Shown piece by piece: positions 41,323 to 52,892 of a stretch of DNA of 64,000 nucleotides. Position numbers and translations under genes: made by a program. The stretch covers positions 124,001 to 188,000 of the forward strand of contig NW_002476422.1 in NCBI RefSeq assembly GCF_000189635.1. The letters are read 5' to 3'. The notes under the pieces were generated by a model, which saw nothing but the letters and a program-made list of their open reading frames with translations, was not told the origin of the DNA and ran no database searches. Within the stretch, counting starts at the first letter, position 1. Each line of letters opens with the position of its first letter. Source of the DNA: Tetrahymena thermophila SB210 (taxonomy: Eukaryota > Ciliophora > Oligohymenophorea > Hymenostomatida > Tetrahymenidae).

Positions 41323-42183
41323 ATTCCTAAAAAAATGATTATTTATTTTAATGCACAAAATAAAAAATCATTTTAAAATTTAAAATTAATAAGAGTTTGA
41401 TTTCAAAAGAAAAATATTTAATATTTATTTTTCTTTCTAAAAACAAATTTGTTTACTTTGAGAGATTAATTTAACCTTTTTACAGCTTTAAAAAAATTAT
41501 CTGAAATTCAATTAACTTTTATTTTTTAGATGGTATACAATCATTAAATAATACTTTTTTAATTTTGTTTAGTTTTTTAAAATCCTTAAAGAATGGTAAA
41601 AAATAATTGTGGAAAGCGAATAAAGTAACATTATCGAAAAATAAGTATTTTCTTGTCTTAAAATATTTAAAAAATCAATAATTTTTATAAATTTTAGATA
41701 TTTACTTTATTAGTTATTTAAGTTAAAAATAATTCATAATCTATTGAAAATTAGAAAGCATTTATGAATGGTATTTACTTTTTTAGGCTTAATTATAATA
41801 GTATTAACAGAACTTATATGGAAACAAATTAATATTTTTAGTCATAGTTTTGAAATGAAATTTATAATTTTTTTAAGAGCTTTTAGGAAAGTTAAAGATT
41901 TTCAGTATTAATTAATGTATACAAGTTTTCAATAAAATAAAAAGAAAATTGAAATGATAAAGGTAAAAAATAAAAATTAGGTGAGAGAATGAACCAATAA
42001 AAATTTAGATGAAAAAGAAACAGTGAAAATTTTTAGCTGGCAGAAGATTTTTGCTTGTTAAAATCAATAAAAATATAATAATTTAAATACTACCAAAAGT
42101 TTTAATAAGAAGAATAACAAATAAAAAGAATTAACTTAAAGTGAATATTAGCAATCAAACATATTTTTAGAGAATATTTAGCA
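41323..42183. other. Intergenic, AT-rich
   Basis: No gene seen. An in-frame TGA near 42141 precedes the next start codon. A less AT-rich leader stretch at about 41980-42060 has no usable frame. Confidence 0.5.
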
Positions 42184-43951
42184 ATGAGCAATTTAAATTT
42201 ATCATAGTCATGTATCACTTATGCTGCTGAAAAGCCATCAGAAAGAGTTTAAGAATATTTAAGAAATTCTGTTGTCAGTCCTAATTAGCTTAGTTAGTAT
42301 ACATCTTTGCAATCTTTTGATGAAAAAGTTCCTGCAGATAGAATTCCTTCTGTATTGTAAGTAGCATTAATACACTATATCATTTATTTTTACAACTGTA
42401 AATGCTTATAACTCAAAAATTTAAATTATTTCTAGAGAAGAGCTTAGACTTTATGAGGATTTTTGTGTGAAAAATGATTAGTATATAGAAGCTAATAAAT
42501 GTGTTAAAATGATAGAAACTCTCTAAAAACAAGAAGTAAAGATTTCTGAAAAAACTATCAAAAATATTAACTAAAGCGAGGTAAATTGTTATATTTGTAG
42601 ATATTTTTAGTTATTTATGCTGATTTATTAAAAAAATGATAGATGTCAGAGCTTGAAGAAATTAACTTGCAGTAATTTAAAGAATTTAATGAAATTTGGG
42701 ACAAAACAATCGAAGAATACACAAAGGAACTTAAGCAAAAGGAATAAGAGTTGATATAACAACACGAATAGTAAATTCATGAATTCGATGAAAGCATCAA
42801 ATATATTCAATTCCCTAAGACTAAATATTCTACAGAAGTTATATAATTGAGATATTTACTAGAATAACTCAACAAAAATAAAAGGTAAATTAATATTAAT
42901 TCAAATAAATTAACAAAAATAAATAAATAAAAACATAAACAAATATAACAAACGAACATATTAAGAAATAAATCTTTGTTAGTTAGAATTAAGATATTTA
43001 TTTATTTATTTGCTTTATTAAAAATAAAATTCTAATTATAAAACCAAAATAAATTAGATATTAAAATGATAATGGATTGTAGTTTATAAAATAGCATAAA
43101 ATACTATTCTTAAATATATAAAGAAAAATAATATTTAATATTAAATAAAAGTAAAATGATAGGTTAACCTTACATAGATATTCAATTTATTGCTAAATAA
43201 TCAAGCTTAAATAAAGCAAATTAGCAATAATATATCAAATTAATAAAGCAACAAACTGAATTTTTTTATCATAAATAAAACAAAAATAAGAACTAAAGAT
43301 ATTTAAAAATTATTTGAATAGATAAAAATAATTTATTATAATTTAAATACATAAATAAATAAGTCTATAATATAAAAGTTGAACAGATTTTATTTGAGAT
43401 TCAAAATATTAGTTAACAAATTTTCATTATGTATTTTATTATAATTTAATTATAAAAATAGATATTTAGAATCTCATGATGTCAAAAAAAGAATACTTGA
43501 ATTAGAATAAAGAGATGAGCAAAAGTGGACTGCAATCTTTTAGTAAAAAGTAGCTGTTAAGAGAGTTCAGCTTTTGTAAAAGTAAAAAGCTGAATTGTAA
43601 GCCTTATAAAGCAAACTTGAAAATTAGCTCTAATTAAAAATAAGAACAAGAAAATAAGAGATGAATAAGTAATTAAATTTAGCAATTTGTTTAAAATATA
43701 AATAATAATTATTATTATTTTTTAATTCTAGATACGCTTAGTGGCTCTAAAATATGAAATAAGAGCTCTCTGTTACATAAGGATTAGAATTGAGCAGAAT
43801 TATGGTTCAAGGAGAAAAGAGAAATGTAAAAGTAGAAGGAGGATAGTGTAACTCTTCACTTATAGTTAGCTAAAATTACAGTCAATTACTTGATGTTTCA
43901 AGATCATACAATTCCCCTATGAATGGAAACCAGTCATCAATTTAAAATTGA
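42184..43951 (+). CDS. Coiled-coil protein, five exons
   Basis: Exons 42184-42356, 42436-42580, 42643-42884, 43462-43668, 43732-43951; 328 residues, phases consistent, introns 79, 62, 577 and 63 nt with GT-AG ends. After a polar N-terminus, the segment RIPSVLEELRLYEDFCVKND, then YIEANKCVKMIETL, EFNEIWDKTIEEY and DVKKRILELEQRDEQKW, forms an almost continuous charged helix from about residue 55 to 270, then a Ser/Asn tail. The pattern of short helical blocks around 'FNEIWDKTIEEY' looks conserved and recalls coiled-coil proteins of cilia in protists, but I cannot assign a named family. An in-frame TGA lies about 40 bases upstream of ATG 42184, supporting this start. Confidence 0.85.
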
Positions 43952-44597
43952 AGTTGTGTTTCTTTAAATTTTCAAATAAAATAAATTATTTTAGATAGAT
44001 CGATAATACTTACATATTTGTCCATATTTTTAAATATTCTTAAGATATTTACTTTTTTAAATACCTTCTTTTCAAAATTAAAATAAAATATTTTTTCAAA
44101 CAAACAAATAAAAAATTAAATAAAATTTATTTTCAAAACATCAAAAAATTCCATTTATGTATTCATTTTATTAGTATGTAAATACTACACAAAATAAATT
44201 AAGAATGGAAATATAATGAAAAAGTATCGTCAGTCGATCATCAGCCAATTTTTGTAAAATAATAAAAAGCTATCATAAAAGTAGAATTTAAATCCTATTT
44301 TTTTATTATTTAAAATTAATTATCAAAATTTCATTTTTACCATTTTTGGTTAAAAAAAAAATTAATGAGATTATTTTTAGAGTTTTTTATTTAAGTTTAA
44401 GTTTTATTTAATTTATTTTTTTAGCTTGCTTTTTTGTGTAATTGTTATTGATATGAACTTTTATAAATAATAATGTAAAGAGTTTTTTTTAATTGAATTT
44501 GATAGAATAAAGAGTAATTTTTAAAACATTTTCAGTTATTAATAAATATGTATATATATAATTTCTTGCAAAATTAAAACATAAAAAAATGAGTGAA
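43952..44597. other. Convergent intergenic region
   Basis: Lies between the 3' ends of a plus-strand and a minus-strand gene. It is A/T-rich with no gene, and should carry both polyadenylation regions. Confidence 0.5.
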
Positions 44598-46878
44598 TCA
44601 TAATTCACTATTTAATTCGACATTGCTATCACTTTCTAACATATGATAATACTCGTTATATTCTGGCTATACTTCCTCCTTTTTTTATTAAAATTAATTT
44701 TAAAGTTTAATTTAGAATAATTTATTTTTACGTTGAACGATGATCTACCTAAAAGTTATTTATATTGTCCTGAGTTTACATCAAAATATTTAAGTGTGTG
44801 AATTATAGGCAAGCTGTAGCCTAAATTTCTTTTAAAGACAGATATATCTTTGTATTCATCATCAAGTTAATTGGATTTTTTTACTTTTAATGCAATATGA
44901 TAGAGCTTTTTATGGTTAATTTTTAACTCCTTCTAGACTTTTTATTCCTTTTTATTAAGTGTTTAAATTTTTTCTTATTATATCACACTCTATCTTTTTT
45001 TTGGTGATTTCATTTTAAAATCCAACATTTTTTATATTTCTTCTAATTATTTCCCTGTTAAACTTTTTAGTCTCTCTCTATATTTAATTTTGCTATATTC
45101 GTCTATTGATATTTCGTTTTCTATAGAATACTAATCATCAATCTATCCGTTGTTATTTTACTAGGCAGTTTCTTTATGATCTTTTACAGCTTAAGATGCT
45201 TATCTTCTTAACATCTATTTGATTTTTAAAAAATTCAAAAATTTATTAATATTTTTTAACTCTAATTTTTTATTTTGTAACTCATAAAATTTAATTATTT
45301 AAATTATTTTAAAAACAAAAAATCATTTAATCATTTTAACTTAATCAAGAAATTTCAATAACTTAAAGTTTATTTATACAAAGAATAATAGTTGAATTTT
45401 GTGAATTAAATTTAAAAAGAAACATTTCATTGATTAATCCAAAAGAATATTTTTTTATTTTAAATTTAACTTTGAATGTCAATAAATTTTACCCTATTTA
45501 TTACAGAGTTGTTTATTGAAAATCCTTCAGGCTGTGAATGATGCTACTAATGATTATTTTGTTAAATATTTTACTGAGGTTTGTTTTCCATAACATTGTT
45601 CTTATAATAAATACTTTTAGGTATTGTTTATTTTTATTACGAAAAATTATTTTATTCTTGTTCACTTTATTTATTTTCATTTATTTAATCCACTTTTTTT
45701 AATTTGACTTTGATTTGAGAATCTTTTATTAAGGCATTCTAGCTGTTAATAAACTGCTGCATTGATAATCTTTATGAAATCATTTTTAATTTTTATTGAC
45801 TTTAAGTACTTGCATTAGACTAGAGACTATCTCGATTTTAAGAAACAGTATCTAGATTTTCTCCATCATCTTAATCAAGAAGCTCACTATCATCTGAAGA
45901 AGATGAACTATTACCTGAAGATGAGCTCTCTTCTTTCTCTATTTTGTCTTTCTAAAAGGAACTATTTATTTTACTTTTATAGCTTGGCGATTGATCTTCA
46001 TTATTATTATGTTGAACTGAGCCTCTAAAAGTAAAATTATATCTTATTGCCTCTGAATTGATATCTTCATTTTCTTAAGTAGTTTATCTCTAAATAGTTG
46101 ATTTTTAGGTCTCCAGTAGCTGCTGATTTTACTCTTCAGAAGATAAATCACTTTCGTTTATTGCATTTATTTTGCTATCAATAAATTAAATTTTTTTATT
46201 TATTTTCATTTGTCCTTGAGTAAGCTTGTTTAGCTCATTTAAAACTAACTATTTTTTTGAATGTTAATTAAACACTTAATCCTTCTAAGTAGCAGTTTAA
46301 TCTAATTTATCATTCATATATTAGCTATTGTTAAAATGGCTACTTCTAGTGCTTAAGTCTTTGAGGTTTATTGAGTTAGAAATAGGATTTTTGACAAAAT
46401 AATGATATTATCTCTTTCTTCTCTTACTCTATTTTATAATTTTGAATAATACAGTTAATGAAAACTCTAATCTTGTTCAATCTTTAATCATTAAATTATT
46501 AGATGTATTCATAATTATTTTATGCAATATTGTTATTACAGGTGATGTTTGTAGATCTTATGGAGGCGGAATTAAATTTATTTTTTCTAGCTAGAGTTTG
46601 GGCAATAAAAAATCTTTCCTTTAATTTATTGTGTTTTCAACATCTTTGTAAATATGCTTCAATTTGAAATCTTTATGCTAATTATAATATTCTAGCAATT
46701 ACTATTAATACTTTTGATCTTTTTACTTAGTAGTTTACTCAGCCATTGCTATAAATTTTAGGTTCTACAGCTTTCTTTCTTTGTAAGATAACTAAGGGAT
46801 CTCATCATTTATTTAAACCATGCTATTCAGCTATCCAAAGCTTTGAATTTTTGAGCAATTATGTTTGTAATTTCTCAT
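44598..46878 (-). CDS. Acidic-serine-tract protein, four exons
   Basis: Exons 46878-46540, 46428-45493, 45214-44732, 44678-44598; 612 residues. Introns are 111, 278 and 53 nt. The first intron is required because both alternative frames hit TGA. The N-terminus (MRNYKHNCSKIQSFG) leads into a charged helical region with YKERKLQNLKF and INQRKDFLLPKLQLEKINLI. The middle is Q/N-rich with an acidic serine tract, EESSSSGNSSSSSDDSELL (about residues 280-300), a likely casein-kinase-2 type phosphorylation patch. The C-terminal 150 residues are charged and helical, ending in KISVFKRNL-like sequence and LGYSLPIIHTLKYFDVNSGQ, which looks structured. No family recognised. The ATG at 45591 is internal to exon 2, not a separate gene start. 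Confidence 0.82.
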
Positions 46879-48119
46879 TTATTTGTAAATTTTCTACTAA
46901 ATATCAACCTATGTAGGTAGGTAAGTATATTTCTAATACTTTATTAATTAAATATCAATTTTGTTTATTAAAATTAATATTTCTCTGTTTATTCATTAAA
47001 TTTATTTTTAAAAACCAACACCATGATTAAACAATAAAACATAAATAATTTTAAGATTTGAATTAACATTTCTTTATTTATTTTTAAGGAGATTTTACAT
47101 ACTTACAAATATTTATATATATTTTTATTGTATTTCCAATATTAAATTTACCAATACAGTAGAATTTGTTTAAAATTTAAAAGTTTCTTGTGTAAGTGGA
47201 CGAGTTTTTTTTTAATCAGAGAAGAAAATGCTCATTTTTAGAGTCTTTATTTTTGTACAACTGAGTATTTTGGAAATTTTTTATAAAAATAAACTCTTAA
47301 AAGAAACAAATTCTATTAAATTAAATTATTAAAATTGTATTCATTAAAATTAAAAATATTTTGATTTTTTTTTGGAAAAATTCAAAAATCTTACTTTTTA
47401 TTAATAAATTAATTTAAAATTATTTTTTAATAATACTTAATAGTAGGTAAAAATGATTTAATAGCATTAATCTTTATGATAAAAAAAATATAAATTTTAA
47501 TGCTTACTCTTTTATGAAAAAAAAAAACATCAAATCAAACATTGATCAAAAATATCTCTTAACTAAAATATGCAAATTTAAAGAAACAGGCTTTTGAGTT
47601 GATGTATTCTTTAAAAATAAATAGATGGAATGTTCGAAAATAGTTAAAATGTAACAAACATATAATAATATTTAGTTAGCTAAAAAGCTTCTAATGTAAA
47701 TTGATGCATTAACTTAAAGGAGATAATTATAGACTTTGGTATGTATTTTATGTAGAATTCTGATGTTTAAACAACTTCTTTCTTATTTTTACTATTAGTT
47801 AAGAATTATTAAATTTATAAGTATGTAAAATTAACATATCCATCAGTTTATTAAAAGTAATATTATTATATTTATATATTAGAGTGTTTTCTGTAATTTA
47901 AATGTTAAAAAGTGCATATTTATATTTTCAAAAAGTTAACAAAATATGAAATTTAATTTTGTAAAATATAAATACTATTTTTAAATTTTAAGTAAAATTG
48001 CTTTCAAATAAGTTTATCATTTTAGACAATTTTTAATAAATTATGATTATTATTGAAATAAAATATAAATTTACCTAAATTGAGTTATCAGTTGCTTTTT
48101 TAAGCGAATTATCAAAACG

Positions 48120-48181
48120 TATATTTATAATATCACAACTCTAGCTAAGCTTTATAACCTGAAATGCATTTCTAACAAAAA
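48120..48181 (-). pseudogene. Relic scrap of the array receptor-like gene
   Basis: The minus strand here aligns with the part of exon 3 of the array genes that encodes QLCQKCNSGYQ and the following Ser/Asp stretch (compare 50760-50815 and 56935-56995). The blocks TTTGTTAGAAATG, TTCAGG and AGAGTTGTGA are shared, with deletions between. It is short and out of frame, so it suggests an older, nearly erased copy beyond copy 1. Confidence 0.4.
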
Positions 48182-48210
48182 TAGTATATATATAGCTAAT
48201 CCTGTAATTA

Positions 48211-48248
48211 AAATATCACGAACTGTGTTGGTACAGATCGTGATATTT
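48211..48248. other. Strong hairpin
   Basis: Arms AAATATCACGA (48211-48221) and TCGTGATATTT (48238-48248) pair perfectly over 11 bp. One A/A mismatch follows, then a further 4 bp (CTGT with ACAG) closes a loop of GTTGGT. It is richer in G+C than its surroundings. It could be a structured RNA element, a transcription terminator or the trace of an excised element; nothing decides between these. Confidence 0.7.
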
Positions 48249-48358
48249 CATTTAATTTTTATGATTTAAAGCTAATTTTACACTTTCTATTTTTTAATTT
48301 TTTTTATCAACCTATTTTTATTAAATTTTGAAAAATTTTTTTTTTAATTTAAGTATGA

Positions 48359-48394
<36 letters not shown>
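48359..48394. repeat. (ATAG)9 microsatellite at array boundary
   Basis: Nine perfect copies of ATAG. A three-copy version of the same repeat, followed by the same flanking sequence (TAGATxAATTAAAAAATTAAT), occurs at about 54575-54587 in the spacer before copy 2, so the microsatellite is part of the duplicated unit. Confidence 0.85.
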
Positions 48395-48630
48395 TAGATT
48401 AATTAAAAAATTAATTTATTAAGTATTTTTTTTTTAATTAATTTAGTAAATTACTAAAAACAATATTTTTAAAATTTTGATAATTATTAAAGTAAAAAAA
48501 TAAAACAAAAAAGAAAATAACAAAATGAAGTTTAACTAATCTATAATGTACTGAAAATATAAATTTAAAATAAAATTAAATTATAAAGTTGATTTAACTC
48601 ATAATTAACTTTAAAACTAAAAATTTAACT

Positions 48631-51600
48631 TCAAACATAATTTTAAATTAGATTTTCACCCTTCATAGTCTTCATAGTGCTATTATTATTGATTTAAATT
48701 TGCATGGGATTTAATATATACTACTAGTTTTCTTATATTTTTTTGTTGATTTATTAACTATAATCATTACTACTTCTTTAAGTCAATGGAATTTTATTAG
48801 AACTAGCTGTTGATTGAGATTTTTCATAATTCTTTATTAAAACTTGAGAATCATTTTAACACTTTATTTCCTTTATCTTCTAATTTGATGATAAAAAATA
48901 TTTTTAAGCAATTGTTTATATTAAATACTTGAATAATTTATATATTTCAATAATAACATCCTTAAATATCAGCAAAGTATAATATATTATCCAGAAAGAG
49001 CTAATTCCTATTATGATCCATCCTATTTTCATTCTATAATCTTCACTCACATCTTGGTCATCATTAATTAAAAGAGAAGCTAGTACTTGAATAGTTATTA
49101 AAGAGAGTTCTTATAATATGAATTAGTAGTTATAGTAGTTGCTCTAAAAAGGAGTTATTATAATTATAAAAACTGCAAGCAATAAGTTTAGTATAGAAAT
49201 CAAAGCTATCTGATGATAAGGCTCATTGTAAAAGTACGATATTACAATACAAAATAGAATTTTTCTAAAATACAATAGTACATTGTAGTATCTACTTAGC
49301 AAAAAAACTAACTTTTTTCTATAGGATAATTGGTTTTCTTCGATTTTACAAAAAGAAGTAGTTAAATGAGCTGGAGAGTTTTTTGTTTCTGATGAAACTA
49401 TTGAATTCGTGGTTTATATTTTCTTTCTTCTAATACGATTATTCTATAAATCATTAATTCTAAGTTTAGTAGATTAAGAAGTAACAAAGTCATTTAATTT
49501 CTTTTCTTCAGAATTAGTATTATTATTATTTTAAGAGTTTCTTTAATTTTATGATTAAACTTAGTCTAAGGTTATTTTTAATCCACTTATAAGAGAAGAA
49601 TATTTTTAAATAAAATTTTAATCATTAATTTTATTTTTTTGTTTGTAAATAATCACAAAAAATAAAAAAGGTATTCCTAAAACAGTTATAGTGCTTATTG
49701 AGTGCAGCATATAATTCAAAAAGCAAGAATAAACATCATCAAAATTATATGTATTGAATTAAATCAATACTGCAACTACTAAGTAAATATAAAATGACCA
49801 ACACAAATCTATCATTGCAGAAAACTCCCATGTTTCTTTAATAGCTCTCTAACAATACAAATTTAAATATTTTATAGGAGATCTAGCAAATATCTTAGCC
49901 AATAGATAGAGCATAAAGCCTGCTAAATATATTGTGAAATATTGGCCAAAGTTTTTTAAGTAGTAATTGTCAGTCTCCTAAGCCATGAACTAAGGAGGAG
50001 ATTGTTAGACGTAATTGGGGTCGATGATGTATAAAAAGAAATTAGGGATGAATGGGAAATTAAAGTTTTTAAAAAGCTGATAAAAATTCATAATATTGAG
50101 AGGATACCTGATATCTAAAAACATTAAATAGTATAAGAAACCAGTGATATCAAGAGTATTACAAATTATGTAGATATTTCCAAAAAAAATAGCTGGGATG
50201 ATTGAAAGCAATGAAGAGGTAACAAAGATAGAACCATATTAAGTCAGCTTTTAAGAAGCATCTATATTAGATTAAGATATTAACACAAATATTGATAGTT
50301 ACAGTTCTTGAGATGTGTTTTTCATTGAATTTTCATGGACAAACTATGCACTAGTTATAGTTACATTGAGATAAGAATTCTTAATATTACAAGCAGGTGC
50401 AATTAATAAATTTATCAGTTTGTTTGAAGTTAAACTGAATTATAAAGTATATTTATTAGAGTCAATTCCTGTAATCTAAATGCTAAATATATCTTATATT
50501 TAAAATAAGATTAATAAAAGATAATTTTTTACATCGAATTTTCATTTAAATTTGAATGTTAATGAATATTGTAATAAAATTTTATAGAAAAACATTAATC
50601 AAACAATAAATTTACTGAAATAATCTAGATTATTCAGAGTTGATTGCACTAGTGGATTATCAAAATTTATATTCACACTATAACCATTAGTTGTTAAGGT
50701 TTATTCTAAGTGAAAATAATTTCTTACTTACTGTGGAATCTCAGGAATCAAATAACAACTCTTACTATCACTACTAACTTGATATCCTGAATTACATTTC
50801 TAGCAAAGCTAGTTGTTTGTGCTTTAGCATTCTTAACAATTTTAAACACTACAAGGTAGGCATTAAGTCTAATCTGAATTTAAATATGCTTTTGTTTAGC
50901 AAACTTAACAAATTAAATTATTTTTTTGATCACATGTTAAACAATTTAAGATTTAGCATTGCATGCACTACTTTTTATCAGAAGATAAAGAGTAGTTTTG
51001 TGAGCATTATTAGCACTGTTAATAATTTTGACTGCATTATAAGCAGTTTGGAACAGAGCAAGGGAGGCATTAACTTTAATCTAAACTTAAATATGTGTTT
51101 GCTTAGCAAACTTAACAAATTAAATTATTTTATGGATCACATTTTAAACAATTTAAGATTTAACATTGCATGCATTACTATTTATCAGAAGACAAAGAGT
51201 AGTTTTGTGAGCATTATTAACACTGTTAATAATTTTCACTGAAGCATTACGAGCAGTTGGGAACAGAGCAAGGGAAGCATTATCTTTAATCTGAATTTAA
51301 GTAGTTATTAGGTGAGCATACTTGACAGCTAAAAGGATTTTATGATTTACAAGTTTGGCAATTACTGACAACACAAGAGTTAATCGAAATGCAATTTTGG
51401 GGATTTCTTTGATCTACTTAGAATGTAGAATCTGTGCATTATTGACATATTGTACTATTACAAAGTTAACAATTAGTTCCACAGTCAATACATTTATTTG
51501 ATACAGCATCTAGATATTAGTTTGCTTTACAAGTAGGAATACATTCATTATTTTTAATATTATATCCTTCAGAACATGTAATACAAATACCATAAGGACA

Positions 51601-52892
51601 ACTTGCGCAATTTTTAGTATAGCAACCACACCAATAAAGACTATAATAAGATTCAGGGTATAATATTACTACTTAATTGTTGGGGCACTTATAAGAATAA
51701 TAAGTTTCCATATTTGTCCTTTGATATGAACCATTTTAATATTTAACTGCATTTTAGGCATATTTGAGGCATTAATTAGGATCTGCATAGTATGTATCTA
51801 ATCATATTTATATTTTAAATTAATAAATAAAAATTTTTCCTTTTTAAATTTTTTAATTATGAAATTTCAAAATAAATGAGAAACTTTTATGAATTAAATT
51901 GTAAGAAATTTTAGATGTTAATTTTAAATGAAAATAATTTCATTACTTGGCTAAGATTTACAAATATTAAGTTTATCTAATGAGATACATTAATTATTTA
52001 AAAGTGAATAACCAGGGAAACATTACGTGCATATATTTTCAGTTTAACTAACAGCACATAGAAAACAGTTTTATGAGCAACTAGTAATTTATTCACAAAC
52101 TTATAAACCTGATGGTAGAGTAATTTTTTTAAAACTGTATTTGCATACATCGCAATTACTTTCATCTAAACAAGCTTAACAAGTTATAGAGCAAATCATT
52201 GATATTTAAATTGCCTTAATACCAAATCGGTAATAATTTGGCTTATAGTTTGTCATTTTTTCAAAATGGATATTTAAATTATTATCCATAAAGCTAGCAT
52301 CACTTCTGTAAAAAGATAGTGATGCTTTTTATACAATCTCAGTAGCTTAACAATATAGATCCCTATAATTATTGACATAAAACGAGTATTTTAGAGTTGT
52401 AAATGAAAATTATAGTTTAGAATTAACATTAACATTTAAATTAACGTCACCTTCTGTTAAATATAAGAGGTCTACCTGAAAAATTGAATAATTGATTTGA
52501 CTTCCAATTTAATAATTTAAAAGCATATCACCACTTTTATTTGGTCTTGTGTCCATTAAAAAACTAATTATTGAACTGTTTGTTTTGTGGTAGCAGTCTG
52601 AAGAGCATATTGTCAATGCATATCCATCATCAGGTGAATTCCATGTTCCAATCAAAGCTTATTTGCAATCAAATGGCAAATCAGGTAAATTAAATGACAT
52701 AAGTGTAGTCTAAGCATTTACATATTTAACTAATTTAAGTATTAAAAAAATAATTAAATTTAAAAACACACTAAAAAAATTATTTTATTGAAGTAAATAT
52801 TTACGCCAAAATAGAAAGAATAAAATCTATGCAAATACCAAAGATTTAATTTTGAGATTTTAAAGGATTGTATTATCTTTTCTTATAGTCAT
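48631..52892 (-). CDS. Array copy 1: cysteine-rich receptor-like multi-pass membrane protein
   Basis: Exons 52892-52805, 52729-51947, 51797-50616, 50468-48631; 1,296 residues, introns 75, 149 and 147 nt, all phases agree. The N-terminal signal peptide ends near ILFFLFWLKYVNA. A unique ectodomain of about 170 residues follows (LIGTWNSPDDGYALTICSSDC). From about 208 to 640 come furin/growth-factor-receptor-like CxxC repeats (NCASCPYGICITCSEGY, CLPCSVPNCLQCSQNYQQCQ). From about 765 there are about eight membrane helices, for example LLSIIPAIFFGNIYIICNTL, YLAGFMLYLLAKIF and GWIIIGISSFWIIYYTLLIF, then a polar tail ending GENLIQNYV. A motif FLDIRYPLNIMNFYQ follows the first helices. It is probably a surface receptor or channel-like protein; the similarity to TRP-like proteins is only in overall layout. 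It is the only complete, intact copy visible. Confidence 0.88.
50830..51290 (-). repeat. Internal repeats in the Cys-rich exon
   Basis: An imperfect unit encoding CLPCSVPNC..C...Y.QC..CSQNYSLSSDK..CMQC recurs with starts near 50861, 51068 and 51278, spacing 207 and 210 bp (69-70 codons). The same units occur in copies 2 and 3. Repeat number or sequence can therefore shift by recombination within the exon as well as between genes. Confidence 0.75.

Larger units (their letters stand above)
46879..48630. other. Intergenic with relic, hairpin and microsatellite
   Basis: No intact gene. It contains a decayed fragment of the downstream array gene, a strong hairpin and an (ATAG)n microsatellite, each listed separately. 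The rest is A/T-rich. Confidence 0.5.

Noticed and set aside
45493-45591. ATG 45591 as start of a separate small minus-strand gene
   Set aside because: The frame is open and coding-like far upstream, and lengths agree in phase with exon 2 of the larger gene (46878-44598).
49640-49690. Apparent frameshift in the membrane domain of copy 1
   Set aside because: Recounting the A run (six) showed the frame is intact.
50005-50211. Minus-strand 68-codon frame repeated three times with period about 6.1 kb
   Set aside because: Correct frame, but only a piece of exon 4 of the array genes, cut short by standard-code stops.
50817-51242. Plus-strand open frame of 141 codons repeated at 57000 and 63131
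   Set aside because: It is antisense to the Cys-rich exon 3 of the array genes; its regularity comes from the repeats in that exon.
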